Assembly: GCA_910585815.1 (NCBI GenBank)
Contig: CAJUFJ010000005.1
Location: 17,570-81,569, forward strand
Reading direction: 5' to 3'
Origin: an uncultured Oscillospiraceae bacterium
GTDB taxonomy: Bacteria > Bacillota > Clostridia > Oscillospirales > Oscillospiraceae
DNA: 64,000 nucleotides
Positions 16,153-23,068 of the stretch are shown in pieces; position 1 is the stretch's first letter, and every line of letters begins with the position of its first letter. The notes beneath the pieces are model-generated. The model ran no database searches. It saw only the letters and a program-made list of their open reading frames with translations, and was not told where the DNA came from. Both the position numbers and the translations under genes were made by a program.

Positions 16153-17091
16153 ATGGCATACCAATTACAGGAGATCAACCGGCGTGTTCAGAGCGACGTG
16201 GCGGAGTTTCTGGCCGAGTGCGACGAAAGCTACGCCCAGCGGGTATCGCTGGCGGCGGACAGAATCCTGTCCAATCTGGAGCGCAGCCCCATTGTGCTGC
16301 TGTCCGGCCCCTCGGGCTCGGGCAAGACCACCACGGCTATGAAAATCGCCGAGGAGCTGCTCCGCCGTGGGGTGAACTCCCGGGCGGTGGCGATGGACAA
16401 CTACTTTCTCACCCAGGACCCCGCCACCGTCCCCCGCACCCCCGACGGCAGCATCGACTACGAGTCCCCCCTGTGCCTGGACATGGACCTGCTCAGCCAG
16501 CACTTCGCCGCCCTGAGCCGGGGGGAGGAAATTCTTATCCCCAAGTTTGAGTTTGCCCGCCAGATGCGCAACGACAGCCTGGGCACCCCGCTGAAGCTGG
16601 AAAAGAACGAGATCGCCATTTTCGAGGGCATCCACGCCCTGAACGACGACATCGCCGGCCGGCACCCCGAAGCCGCCAAGATGTACATATCCGCCCGGTC
16701 CAACATCAACGAGGGGGCGGTCCTGCGCTTCAAGGGCACCTGGATGCGGCTCACCCGCCGGGCGGTCCGGGACTACAGCTTCCGGGGCACCGGGGTGGCC
16801 CAGACGCTGGCCATGTGGGCCAACGTGCGCCGGGGGGAGAAGCTGTATATCTCCCCCTTCCGCAGCCGGGCGGATATTATTTTCGACTCCTCCCTGCCCT
16901 ATGAGGTGCCGGTGATGAAAAACTACGCCCTGCCCATCCTCCAGAGCGTCCCGGAGAACAACGAGCGCCACGACGAGATGTTGGAGCTGGTGAAGGCCTT
17001 CGAGCACTTTGAGGCCATCGACCCGGCACTGGTGGCCCAAGACTCCCTCCTCCGTGAGTTCATCGGCGGCGGGAGCTATAAGTACCACTGA
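16153..17091 (+). CDS. Uridine kinase-like P-loop nucleoside kinase
   Basis: 312 residues of the phosphoribulokinase/uridine kinase superfamily. Walker A is SGPSGSGKTTT (51-61). AVAMDNYFLTQDPATVPRTP matches the substrate/Asp segment, and IFEGIHALND is the Walker B-like strand. The N-terminal TGS-like domain of longer clostridial nucleoside kinases is absent. ATG 16153 (GAAAGGGG upstream) is preferred over an in-frame GTG overlapping hemZ. It lies just downstream of hemZ and probably shares its mRNA. Precise substrate unknown; (deoxy)uridine/cytidine phosphorylation is the usual family activity. Confidence 0.85.
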   Translation: MAYQLQEINRRVQSDVAEFLAECDESYAQRVSLAADRILSNLERSPIVLLSGPSGSGKTTTAMKIAEELLRRGVNSRAVAMDNYFLTQDPATVPRTPDGSIDYESPLCLDMDLLSQHFAALSRGEEILIPKFEFARQMRNDSLGTPLKLEKNEIAIFEGIHALNDDIAGRHPEAAKMYISARSNINEGAVLRFKGTWMRLTRRAVRDYSFRGTGVAQTLAMWANVRRGEKLYISPFRSRADIIFDSSLPYEVPVMKNYALPILQSVPENNERHDEMLELVKAFEHFEAIDPALVAQDSLLREFIGGGSYKYH

Positions 17092-17107
17092 ACCCCCTGC
17101 TTTTCAG

Positions 17108-17315
17108 AGGAGAGACCCTCTCCGTCACGGCTTCGCCGTGCCACCTCTCCCAAAGGGAGAGGTAAAGAAACTCCCCCTTTGGGGGAGCTGGCAGCCCAAA
17201 GGGATAGATAAAAAAGCTCCCCCTCTGGGGGAGCTGGCAGCCCAAAGGGATAGATAAAAAAGCTCCCCCTCTGGGGGAGCTGGCAGCCCAAAGGGCTGAC
17301 TGAGAGGGCGCCTCT
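17108..17315. repeat. Composite intergenic repeat with three 46-bp tandem units
   Basis: Outer blocks CTCTCCGTCACGGCTTCGCC at the left and GGGCTGACTGAGAG at the right match the ends of the other palindromic elements. Inside, a 46-bp unit (a/gctccccct..gggggagctggcag..) begins at 17169, 17215 and 17261; the last two are nearly identical. Each unit contains a CTCCCCCTTTGGGGGAG-type hairpin. No gene is present. Confidence 0.75.
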
Positions 17316-17345
17316 ACAGATATTCCATCGTTCGGAGTGATTCCA

Positions 17346-19199
17346 ATGCCATATTTACCCACCTACGACTCCCGGGACCCCCGGTATAAGACCCCCTACG
17401 GGGCGGCGGCCTCGGGGACGCAGGTACAGTTTACCCTCCGCCCGCCCCGGGCGGAGAGCTACTCCCACGCCAGCCTCACCGCCCGCTTTGAGGGCCGCCA
17501 CGACGAGACCGTCATCATGAAAATGCCCTGGCAGGGCCACGAGCTGGGCCAGGACATCTTCTCCGCGGAGCTGGATACCGCCGGCTACATCGGCCTGGTG
17601 TGGTACTCCTTCCGTCTGGAAAAGCTGGATGGCCGCAGCCAGGAGCTGGGCCCCTATCAGCTCACCGTTTACGACGGAACGGAGGAGGTCCCCGGCTGGT
17701 TCGGCCAGGGGGTGACCTACCAGATCTTCCCGGATCGGTTTGCCCGCAGCCGGATTCCCGACCCGGAGGGGCTGGTGGGGGGGCGGTGGGTCCACCAGAG
17801 CTGGGAGGAGTTCCCCGAATACCGCCCCAACGACCGGGGGGAGGTGCGCAACCGGGACTTCTTCGGCGGGGACTTCCAGGGCGTGCTGGAGAAGCTGGAC
17901 TACCTCCAGAGCCTGGGGGTGGAGACCCTGTACTTCAACCCCATTTTCGAGGCGGCGGAGAACCACCGTTACGGCACCGCCGACTACAGCCGGGTGGACC
18001 CCATGCTGGGCACCAACGAGGATTTTACCCGGCTGTGCGACGAGGCCCACCGGCGGGGGATGCGGGTGATGCTGGACGGGGTGTTTAACCACACCGGCTA
18101 TGTGAGCCGCTACTTCAACGGCGACGGCTTCTACCCCGAGGCAGGGGCCTATCAGAGCCAGGAATCCCCCTACCGCTCCTGGTTCAACTTTACCCAGTGG
18201 CCCAACAAATACGACAGCTGGTGGGGCATCTACTCCCTGCCCGCCGTCAACGAGAACGACCCCGGCTACCGGGACTTCATCTTCGGCAGCGAGGACAGCG
18301 TGGTCCGTCGGTGGCTGAGGGCGGGGGCGGACGGCTGGCGGCTGGACGTGGCCGACGAGCTGCCCGACGACTTTGTGGCCGGTATCCACGCCGCCGCCCG
18401 GGCGGAGAAGCCCGACGCGGTGGTCATCGGAGAGGTGTGGGAGGACGGCTCCACCAAAGTGGCCTACGGGGTGCGCCGGAAGCACATCCTGGGGGGCCAC
18501 TGCGACGGGCTGATGAACTACCCCCTGCGCTCCGCCATCCTCTCCTTCTTCCAGGGGGGCGGCGGGGAGGCCTTTGTCAAGGGGATGGAGACCATCCGGG
18601 AGAACTACCCCCCCTTCGCCTTCTACTCCGCCATGAACTCCCTGGACACCCACGACACCCCCCGTCTGCTCACCCTGCTGGGGGCGGGGGGCGAATACCG
18701 GGACCAGACCAAGGAGTGGCGGGCCAACTTCACCCTGTCCTCCCGGCAGCTGAACAAGGGGCGGGCCCTGCTGAAGGCCGCCGCCCTGCTGCTGTTCTGC
18801 TTCCCCGGCTCCCCCACGGTGTATTACGGGGACGAGGTGGGGATGCAGGGCTTTGAAGACCCCTTCAACCGCCAGACCTTCCCCTGGGGCCGGGAGGACC
18901 GGGAGCTGCTGGAGTGGTACCGGGCCCTGGGCCGTCTGCGCAGCCGGCACCCCGCCCTGCGCCGGGGCTCCATCCGGTATGTCCTGGGCAAGGGGCCCCT
19001 GCTGGCCTTCCTCCGGGAGACCGGAGATGAACAGCTGCTGTGCGCCTTCAACGCCGGGGCCGAGGAACACGCCTTTTCCTTTGACGAGGGCAAGCTATTC
19101 CCCCTCATGGGCCGGCCCCAGTTTTCCCAGATGGACGGGCTGTATACCATCGCCCTGCCCCCCCGGTCGGGCGCGGTGTTCTCTATCAAATCGGTGTAG
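17346..19199 (+). CDS. Glycoside hydrolase family 13 alpha-glycosidase
   Basis: 617 residues, no signal peptide, so cytoplasmic. An N-terminal ~120-residue beta-sandwich (as in neopullulanase/cyclomaltodextrinase) precedes the barrel. GH13 motifs: LDGVFNHTG, GWRLDVADEL with the nucleophile Asp near residue 335, VIGEVWED with the acid/base Glu near 361, and NSLDTHDTPR with the stabilising Asp near 435. A short beta domain ends the protein. It probably cleaves alpha-1,4/1,6 maltooligosaccharides. ATG 17346 with GGAGTG upstream is chosen over the GTG three codons before. Confidence 0.93.
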   Translation: MPYLPTYDSRDPRYKTPYGAAASGTQVQFTLRPPRAESYSHASLTARFEGRHDETVIMKMPWQGHELGQDIFSAELDTAGYIGLVWYSFRLEKLDGRSQELGPYQLTVYDGTEEVPGWFGQGVTYQIFPDRFARSRIPDPEGLVGGRWVHQSWEEFPEYRPNDRGEVRNRDFFGGDFQGVLEKLDYLQSLGVETLYFNPIFEAAENHRYGTADYSRVDPMLGTNEDFTRLCDEAHRRGMRVMLDGVFNHTGYVSRYFNGDGFYPEAGAYQSQESPYRSWFNFTQWPNKYDSWWGIYSLPAVNENDPGYRDFIFGSEDSVVRRWLRAGADGWRLDVADELPDDFVAGIHAAARAEKPDAVVIGEVWEDGSTKVAYGVRRKHILGGHCDGLMNYPLRSAILSFFQGGGGEAFVKGMETIRENYPPFAFYSAMNSLDTHDTPRLLTLLGAGGEYRDQTKEWRANFTLSSRQLNKGRALLKAAALLLFCFPGSPTVYYGDEVGMQGFEDPFNRQTFPWGREDRELLEWYRALGRLRSRHPALRRGSIRYVLGKGPLLAFLRETGDEQLLCAFNAGAEEHAFSFDEGKLFPLMGRPQFSQMDGLYTIALPPRSGAVFSIKSV

Positions 19200-19273
19200 G
19201 GGCGGCCTTTGGCCGCCCGTTTTAAACCATCGGTCCATCTTTAACGGGCGGACCATGTCCGCCCCTGCATAAA
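19198..19273. repeat. Dispersed palindromic repeat
   Basis: Begins gtaggggcggcctttggccg, has an inner spacer cgttttaaac, and ends ggcggaccatgtccgcccct. It consists of two short inverted repeats inside outer GGGGCG/CGCCCC arms and directly follows the GH13 stop. Confidence 0.65.
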
Positions 19274-19324
19274 AAGCTGCGGGGTGGCTCTGGCGGGCCC
19301 GATTTTAGAAAATTGCACTTTTCC

Positions 19325-19352
19325 TTGCATTTTCCGCCGGAGGGAGTATAAT
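19325..19352 (+). promoter_or_regulatory. Promoter of nicotinate phosphoribosyltransferase gene
   Basis: TTGCAT at 19325-19330 and TATAAT at 19347-19352, 16 bases apart, 50 bases before the start codon. I see no riboswitch-like structure in the leader. Confidence 0.6.
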
Positions 19353-19401
19353 AGGGTCAAATGGGGGTGTCTTGTCACCCCGACACAAGGAGGCTTTCCC
19401 T

Positions 19402-20850
19402 ATGAAAGCGAAAACCAACCTGACCATGCTCTGCGACTTCTACGAGCTGACCATGGCCAACGGCTACTTTCAGACCGGCTTGCAGGACCGTATCTGCTAT
19501 TTTGACGTCTTCTACCGCTCCGTCCCCGACAAGGGGGGCTTTGCCATCGCCGCCGGTCTGGCCCAGGTGGTGGAGTACATCCAGGAGCTGTGCTTTGACC
19601 AGGAGGATGTTGACTACCTGCGCACCAAGGGCTGCTTCAGCGAGGAATTTCTGGCCTTTTTGCGGGGCTTCAAGTTCACCGGTGACATCTGGGCCGTCCC
19701 CGAGGGCACCCCGGTCTTCCCCAACGAGCCCATCCTCACCGTCCGGGCCCCGGCCATCCAGGCCCAGTTTGTGGAGACCTTCCTCCTGCTCACCCTGAAC
19801 CACCAGAGTCTCATTGCCACTAAGTCCAACCGCATCGTCCGGGCTGCCGAGGGCCGGCCGGTGGCGGAATTCGGCTCCCGCCGGGCCCAGGGGGCGGACG
19901 GCGCCCTATTGGGGGCCCGGGCCAGCTACATCGCCGGCTGCGCCGCCACCGCCTGCACCATGGCCGACCAGCGGTACGGCTCCCCTGCCACCGGCACCAT
20001 GGCCCACTCCTGGGTGCAGATGTTCCCCGACGAGCTTACCGCCTTTAAGACTTATTGCCAGCTCTACCCCAACAACGCCACCCTGCTGGTGGACACCTAC
20101 AACGTGCTGAAATCCGGCGTGCCCAACGCCATCCGGGCCTTCCGGGAGGTCCTGGTCCCCCAGGGCATCACCAAATGCGGCATCCGCCTGGACTCCGGCG
20201 ACCTCACCTACCTCTCCCAGAAGGCCCGGGAGATGCTGGACGAGGCCGGGTTTACCGACTGCAAGATCGTGGCCTCCAACGCCCTGGACGAGTACATCAT
20301 CCGGGACCTGGTGCGCCAGGGGGCTCGCATCGACTCCTTCGGCGTGGGCGAGCGGCTGATTACCTCCCGCAGCGAGCCGGTGTTCGGCGGGGTCTACAAG
20401 CTGGCCGCCATCGAGGGGGATGACGGGACCATTATTCCCAAAATCAAGATCAGTGAGAACGCCGCCAAAATCACCACCCCCCACTTCAAGAAGATCTACC
20501 GCATCTTCTCCAAAGATACCGGCAAGGCGGAGGCCGACCTGATCTGCCTCCACGACGAGGAGTTTGACTTCTCCCAGCCCCTGGAGCTGTTCGACCCGGA
20601 CGCCACCTGGAAGCGGAAGGTGTACACCGACATCGAGGCCCGGGAGCTGATGGTGCCTATCTTCCAGGGGGGCGAGCTGGTGTATCAGGTGCCCGATCTC
20701 CAGACCAGCCGTGCCTACTGCCAGCGGCAGGTGGACGCCCTCTGGGACGAGGTGAAACGCTTCGAGAATCCCCACAACTACTATGTGGACCTGTCCCAGA
20801 AGCTGTGGGATATCAAGCAGTCTTTGCTGAACAGCCACGAGGTGAAATAA
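19402..20850 (+). CDS. pncB: Nicotinate phosphoribosyltransferase
   Basis: 482 residues. Converts nicotinate and PRPP to nicotinate mononucleotide in the Preiss-Handler NAD salvage pathway. Hallmarks are the N-terminal CDFYELTMANGYF, VAEFGSRRAQG carrying the active-site region, GTMAHSWVQ with the His usually autophosphorylated, LVDTYNVLKSG, and the C-terminal PRPP-binding region IRLDSGDL...SNALDEY...FGVGERLI. ATG 19402 has AAGGAGG at good spacing. Monocistronic: own promoter upstream, convergent small locus downstream. Confidence 0.95.
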   Translation: MKAKTNLTMLCDFYELTMANGYFQTGLQDRICYFDVFYRSVPDKGGFAIAAGLAQVVEYIQELCFDQEDVDYLRTKGCFSEEFLAFLRGFKFTGDIWAVPEGTPVFPNEPILTVRAPAIQAQFVETFLLLTLNHQSLIATKSNRIVRAAEGRPVAEFGSRRAQGADGALLGARASYIAGCAATACTMADQRYGSPATGTMAHSWVQMFPDELTAFKTYCQLYPNNATLLVDTYNVLKSGVPNAIRAFREVLVPQGITKCGIRLDSGDLTYLSQKAREMLDEAGFTDCKIVASNALDEYIIRDLVRQGARIDSFGVGERLITSRSEPVFGGVYKLAAIEGDDGTIIPKIKISENAAKITTPHFKKIYRIFSKDTGKAEADLICLHDEEFDFSQPLELFDPDATWKRKVYTDIEARELMVPIFQGGELVYQVPDLQTSRAYCQRQVDALWDEVKRFENPHNYYVDLSQKLWDIKQSLLNSHEVK

Positions 20851-20860
20851 AACTTTTCTC

Positions 20861-20890
20861 TTGCATATCCCGGCGCAACTGTGTTATAAT
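20861..20890 (+). promoter_or_regulatory. Promoter of candidate antisense RNA
   Basis: TTGCAT at 20861-20866 and TATAAT at 20885-20890, 18 bases apart, starting 11 bases after the pncB stop. No plausible protein gene follows, so it appears to drive a short untranslated RNA toward the opposing 31-codon gene. Confidence 0.7.
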
Positions 20891-20896
20891 CAATCT

Positions 20897-20976
20897 GTAC
20901 CCAGGCAGAAATGAGCGTCTCCCATGGGTATCACCAAAAAAAGAACCCCGGAGAGGTGTGACTCTCCGGGGTTTCG
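20897..20976 (+). ncRNA. Candidate antisense RNA of a par/Fst-like type I antitoxin
   Basis: The predicted transcript begins 6-7 bases after the TATAAT at 20885-20890 and runs into the hairpin shared with the convergent gene. Near its 5' end, 20913-20925 (GAGCGTCTCCCAT), extended imperfectly to GGG..TCACC at 20935, copies in the same orientation the plus-strand sequence at 21066-21089. That sequence is the complement of the ribosome-binding site and start codon of the 31-codon gene. The RNA can therefore pair with the toxin mRNA at its start region and again at the overlapping terminator. This is the arrangement known for RNA II of the Enterococcus par (Fst) locus. The 3' end is uncertain: the plus-strand flank of the hairpin is TTTCGC, not a long T-run. 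Confidence 0.6.
20944..20973 (-). terminator. Shared hairpin terminator of the toxin/antisense pair
   Basis: AACCCCGGAGAG (20944-20955) pairs perfectly with CTCTCCGGGGTT (20962-20973) around a six-base loop. On the minus strand it is followed by CTTTTTTTGG, a classic intrinsic terminator for the 31-codon gene. It may act weakly in the plus direction too. Confidence 0.85.
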
Positions 20977-20982
20977 CTGTGG

Positions 20983-21078
20983 TTACCGCCCCTTGCTGTG
21001 GCCATCAAACCATTTGCAAATGTAGTATGCGATAACATTTGCGGCGACGGCTAGTAAGAGTTCTCGAGCGTCTCCCAT
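20983..21078 (-). CDS. 31-residue hydrophobic toxin-like peptide (Fst/Ldr-like)
   Basis: A 31-codon gene starting at ATG 21078 with the strong site AAGGAGGTGAAGCCC upstream, ending TAA at 20983-20985. It encodes a short polar start (MGDARE), one hydrophobic span (LLLAVAANVIAYYICKW) and a charged tail ending HSKGR. This is the layout of Fst/Ldr-type membrane toxins. It has its own promoter (21128-21156) and terminator (20944-20973), and faces a promoter for a short RNA carrying the complement of its start region. Toxicity is inferred from architecture. Similar ~30-residue peptides are, as far as I recall, widespread in gut clostridia as unannotated proteins. Confidence 0.8.
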   Translation of the reverse strand: MGDARELLLAVAANVIAYYICKWFDGHSKGR

Positions 21079-21127
21079 AGGGCTTCACCTCCTTCCCTTG
21101 CACAGGGAGGGGCAGGGCGGCATGGCT

Positions 21128-21156
21128 ATTGTATCAGGCTTCGACCCATTTCGCAA
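21128..21156 (-). promoter_or_regulatory. Promoter of the toxin-like gene
   Basis: Minus-strand TTGCGA (21151-21156) and TACAAT (21128-21133) are 17 bases apart. This predicts a leader of about 43 bases before the start codon. Confidence 0.7.
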
Positions 21157-21164
21157 GCAGAAAG

Positions 21165-21195
21165 AAAGCACCTCACCTTTTCGGTGAGGTGCTTT
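21165..21195 (-). terminator. Terminator of secG
   Basis: AAAGCACCTCACC (21165-21177) pairs with GGTGAGGTGCTTT (21183-21195). The minus-strand tail is CTTTCTTTCTG. It isolates secG from the toxin promoter. Confidence 0.8.
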
Positions 21196-21211
21196 GGCAT
21201 TGCGACAGGGC

Positions 21212-21448
21212 TCAGATCAGGCTCAGGGCCAGGGTGATGACGATCCAGAGGATGGCCACCCACTTGGTCATCTTGGCCAGTTTGGCGTCCAGGCTCTTGG
21301 CCTTGTTCTTGGACAGGAAGGTGTCGGCGCCGCCAGCGATGGCCCCGGACAGGCCGGCGCTCTTGCCGGACTGGAGCATCACCACGGCGATAACGGCCAG
21401 GCCGCACAGGACCTGAATGATGGTAAGGACTAAATTCAGTGTATTCAT
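21212..21448 (-). CDS. secG: Protein translocase subunit SecG
   Basis: 78 residues with two membrane segments (about 5-27 and 54-76). The conserved cytoplasmic loop VVMLQSGKSAGLSGAIAGGA followed by DTFLSKNKAKSLDAKL is diagnostic for SecG, the accessory subunit of the SecYEG export channel. ATG 21448 with GAAAGGAACGAGAG upstream is preferred over a start 24 codons earlier. The gene stands alone with its own promoter and terminator. Confidence 0.93.
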   Translation of the reverse strand: MNTLNLVLTIIQVLCGLAVIAVVMLQSGKSAGLSGAIAGGADTFLSKNKAKSLDAKLAKMTKWVAILWIVITLALSLI

Positions 21449-21515
21449 GTCTCTCGTTCCTTTCAAGGCCCTGGGGCCGAAAATTGACGGCGGGAAAAAC
21501 CCGGAAGTACCGAAC

Positions 21516-21544
21516 AGCATACCACAGTTTTAAAAGAATTGCAA
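21516..21544 (-). promoter_or_regulatory. Promoter of secG
   Basis: Minus-strand TTGCAA (21539-21544) and TATGCT (21516-21521), 17 bases apart, about 70 bases before the secG start. Confidence 0.6.
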
Positions 21545-21587
21545 GTGTTTTCCCCAACTTTCGGGTGACTTTTTTCTTCTGAAAAGT

Positions 21588-21641
21588 TGTACGCAAACGT
21601 ACACATTTTATCCTCCGCGCGGCATATACTGATATGTATAT
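21588..21641. promoter_or_regulatory. Two palindromes upstream of the 37-residue gene (possible operators)
   Basis: TGTACGCAAACGTACA (21588-21603) is a perfect 6-bp inverted repeat. ATATACTGATATGTATAT (21624-21641) is another perfect 6-bp inverted repeat and contains a possible -10 TATACT. No good -35 is spaced for that -10, so the first palindrome may be an activator site. Confidence 0.5.
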
Positions 21642-21668
21642 CCGCACACTACAAATGGAGGAGTTTGC

Positions 21669-21782
21669 ATGAACGACAACAAAACGACACAGCTCCCATC
21701 CACCGAGCGCCCCATCCCCCGCAAGCCCGACCTGGACGACCTGATCTTTCAGGGGGAGGGCTGGCTGGCCAGCGACCGTTAA
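21669..21782 (+). CDS. 37-residue small hydrophilic protein
   Basis: A 38-codon gene with a strong ribosome site (GGAGGAG) seven bases before the ATG and a terminator starting at its stop. It encodes a Pro- and Asp-rich peptide containing ERPIPRKPDLDDLIF and ending GEGWLASDR, without a membrane segment. Control palindromes lie upstream. No modification enzyme is adjacent, so there is no basis for calling it a peptide precursor. Function unknown; the translation signals make it likely to be real. Confidence 0.6.
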   Translation: MNDNKTTQLPSTERPIPRKPDLDDLIFQGEGWLASDR

Positions 21783-21812
21783 AGGGACGTCTCCTGTGGA
21801 GACGTCCCTTTT
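21782..21812. terminator. Bidirectional terminator between the 37-residue gene and the VWA gene
   Basis: AAGGGACGTCTCC (21782-21794) pairs perfectly with GGAGACGTCCCTT (21798-21810) with a three-base loop. The plus tail is TT and the minus-strand tail starts T. It lies between two convergent genes. Confidence 0.75.
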
Positions 21813-21826
21813 CCCGGCCGCGCCTG

Positions 21827-22963
21827 CTACAGCCCGCCGGTCAGGGCCCGCTCCAGCAGCTCGGGCAGCTTCTCCGGGGCGCAGGCGAAGCATGGGATAT
21901 CCATAGCCGCCACACGCTGGGCGGTCTGGGCGTCGTAGTAGGGCTTGCCCCCGTCGGCGATGGCCAGCAGAACCACCACCGTCACTCCGGAGCTTTTCAG
22001 CTCCTCCAGCCGGCGGAGGAGGGCGGCCCGGTTGCCCCCCTCGTCCAGGTCGGAGATGAGGAAAAACAGAGTCTTGGCTGGGCTCTCCACCAGATTCTGG
22101 CAGTAGGCGATGGATTTGGCGATGTCGGTGCCGCCCCCCATCTGAAAGCCAAAGAGCAGGTCCACCGGGTCGGCGCACAGGGGGGTGAGGTCCATAATCT
22201 GGGTATCGAAGGCCACCACGCTGGTGCGCACGGCAGACATGGAGGCCAGCACGCAGGCCATCACCGACGAGTAGAGGATGGACTGGCCCATGGACCCGCT
22301 CTGGTCGATGTCCAGAATGACGTGCCACCGGTTTACCCGGCTGGCCCGGTCGAAAAACCACACCCGCTCCGGGAGGATTGCTCCCAACTCTTTGTTATAA
22401 TTTTTCAGATTTCTACGAATCGTATAGGGAAAATCCAAAGCGGCGGCAGAGGGCAGGGGGGAATGGGCCCGGCGGTTGAGGGCCGCCGTCACCGCCCGGC
22501 GCATATCGTTCTCCAGCAGCCGGTTGATCTCCTCCACAATTTTGCGAATAAAGGCCCGGGCCGCCTCCTTGGACTTCTTGGGGATCTGGTCCTTGAGCAT
22601 GAGCAGGGTGGAGGCCAGGTTCAGGTCGGGCTCCAGGGTTTCCAGCAGCTCGGGCTCCAGCAGGAGCTGCTTCAGGCCCTTGCGCTCGATGGCGTCGTTC
22701 TGCACCACCGCCACCGTCTCCGGGTCGAAGAGGGAGCGCAGGTCCCCCAGCCACTTGGAGATCACCGGGGAGGACGGCCCCTTCCCCGCGCCCCGGCCGG
22801 ATTCCCCAAAGCCCTCCCCCGGTCCGCCGTAGATGGCCCCCAGGGCGGAGTCCATCAGCAGCTCCTCCTGAGAAAGGGGCGCGCCCCCCATGCCGGAAAA
22901 GGACTCCTCCGTCTCCGCGCCCAGAATCAGCCGCCAGCGGGAGAGCTGTTCGGTTTCGGACAT
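21827..22963 (-). CDS. VWA domain protein of the MoxR/SWIM operon (CoxE-like)
   Basis: 378 residues; last gene of the minus-strand five-gene operon. The C-terminal half is a von Willebrand A domain: WHVILDIDQSGSMGQS holds the MIDAS DxSGS (near residue 215), with a later Thr/Asp segment GGGTDIAKSI and FLISDLDEGG. VWA proteins encoded with MoxR ATPases commonly act as partners in chaperone or metal-insertion machines. ATG 22963 (MSETEQLSRW) is chosen; the frame extending upstream crosses a palindromic repeat. A repeat at 22986-23058 separates it from the DUF5682 gene. Confidence 0.88.
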   Translation of the reverse strand: MSETEQLSRWRLILGAETEESFSGMGGAPLSQEELLMDSALGAIYGGPGEGFGESGRGAGKGPSSPVISKWLGDLRSLFDPETVAVVQNDAIERKGLKQLLLEPELLETLEPDLNLASTLLMLKDQIPKKSKEAARAFIRKIVEEINRLLENDMRRAVTAALNRRAHSPLPSAAALDFPYTIRRNLKNYNKELGAILPERVWFFDRASRVNRWHVILDIDQSGSMGQSILYSSVMACVLASMSAVRTSVVAFDTQIMDLTPLCADPVDLLFGFQMGGGTDIAKSIAYCQNLVESPAKTLFFLISDLDEGGNRAALLRRLEELKSSGVTVVVLLAIADGGKPYYDAQTAQRVAAMDIPCFACAPEKLPELLERALTGGL

Positions 22964-22985
22964 AGAATCACCTCGCAATGTTGCC

Positions 22986-23058
22986 TGTAGGGGCGCACAT
23001 TGTGCGCCCGTTTTAAGGTATCTGCGTAATTTGCGGGCGCACAATGTGCGCCCCTACA
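22986..23058. repeat. Dispersed palindromic repeat with 25-bp perfect arms
   Basis: Bases 22986-23010 (starting tgtaggggcgcacattgtgc) are exactly reverse-complementary to 23034-23058, and each arm is itself near-palindromic. It occupies most of the gap between two genes of one operon. It may modulate read-through or mRNA stability. Confidence 0.8.
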
Positions 23059-23068
23059 TAGATACCCA

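Noticed and set aside
17169..17306. Possible CRISPR array (regularly spaced repeats)
   Set aside because: Units are directly adjacent 46-bp tandem copies with no unique spacers, and no cas gene is present.
19275..19401. NAD-type riboswitch before nicotinate phosphoribosyltransferase
   Set aside because: The leader after the promoter is only about 45 bases and shows no conserved structure I can recognise.
21669..21782. RiPP precursor peptide
   Set aside because: No modifying enzyme or transporter is adjacent; secG and the MoxR operon are the neighbours.
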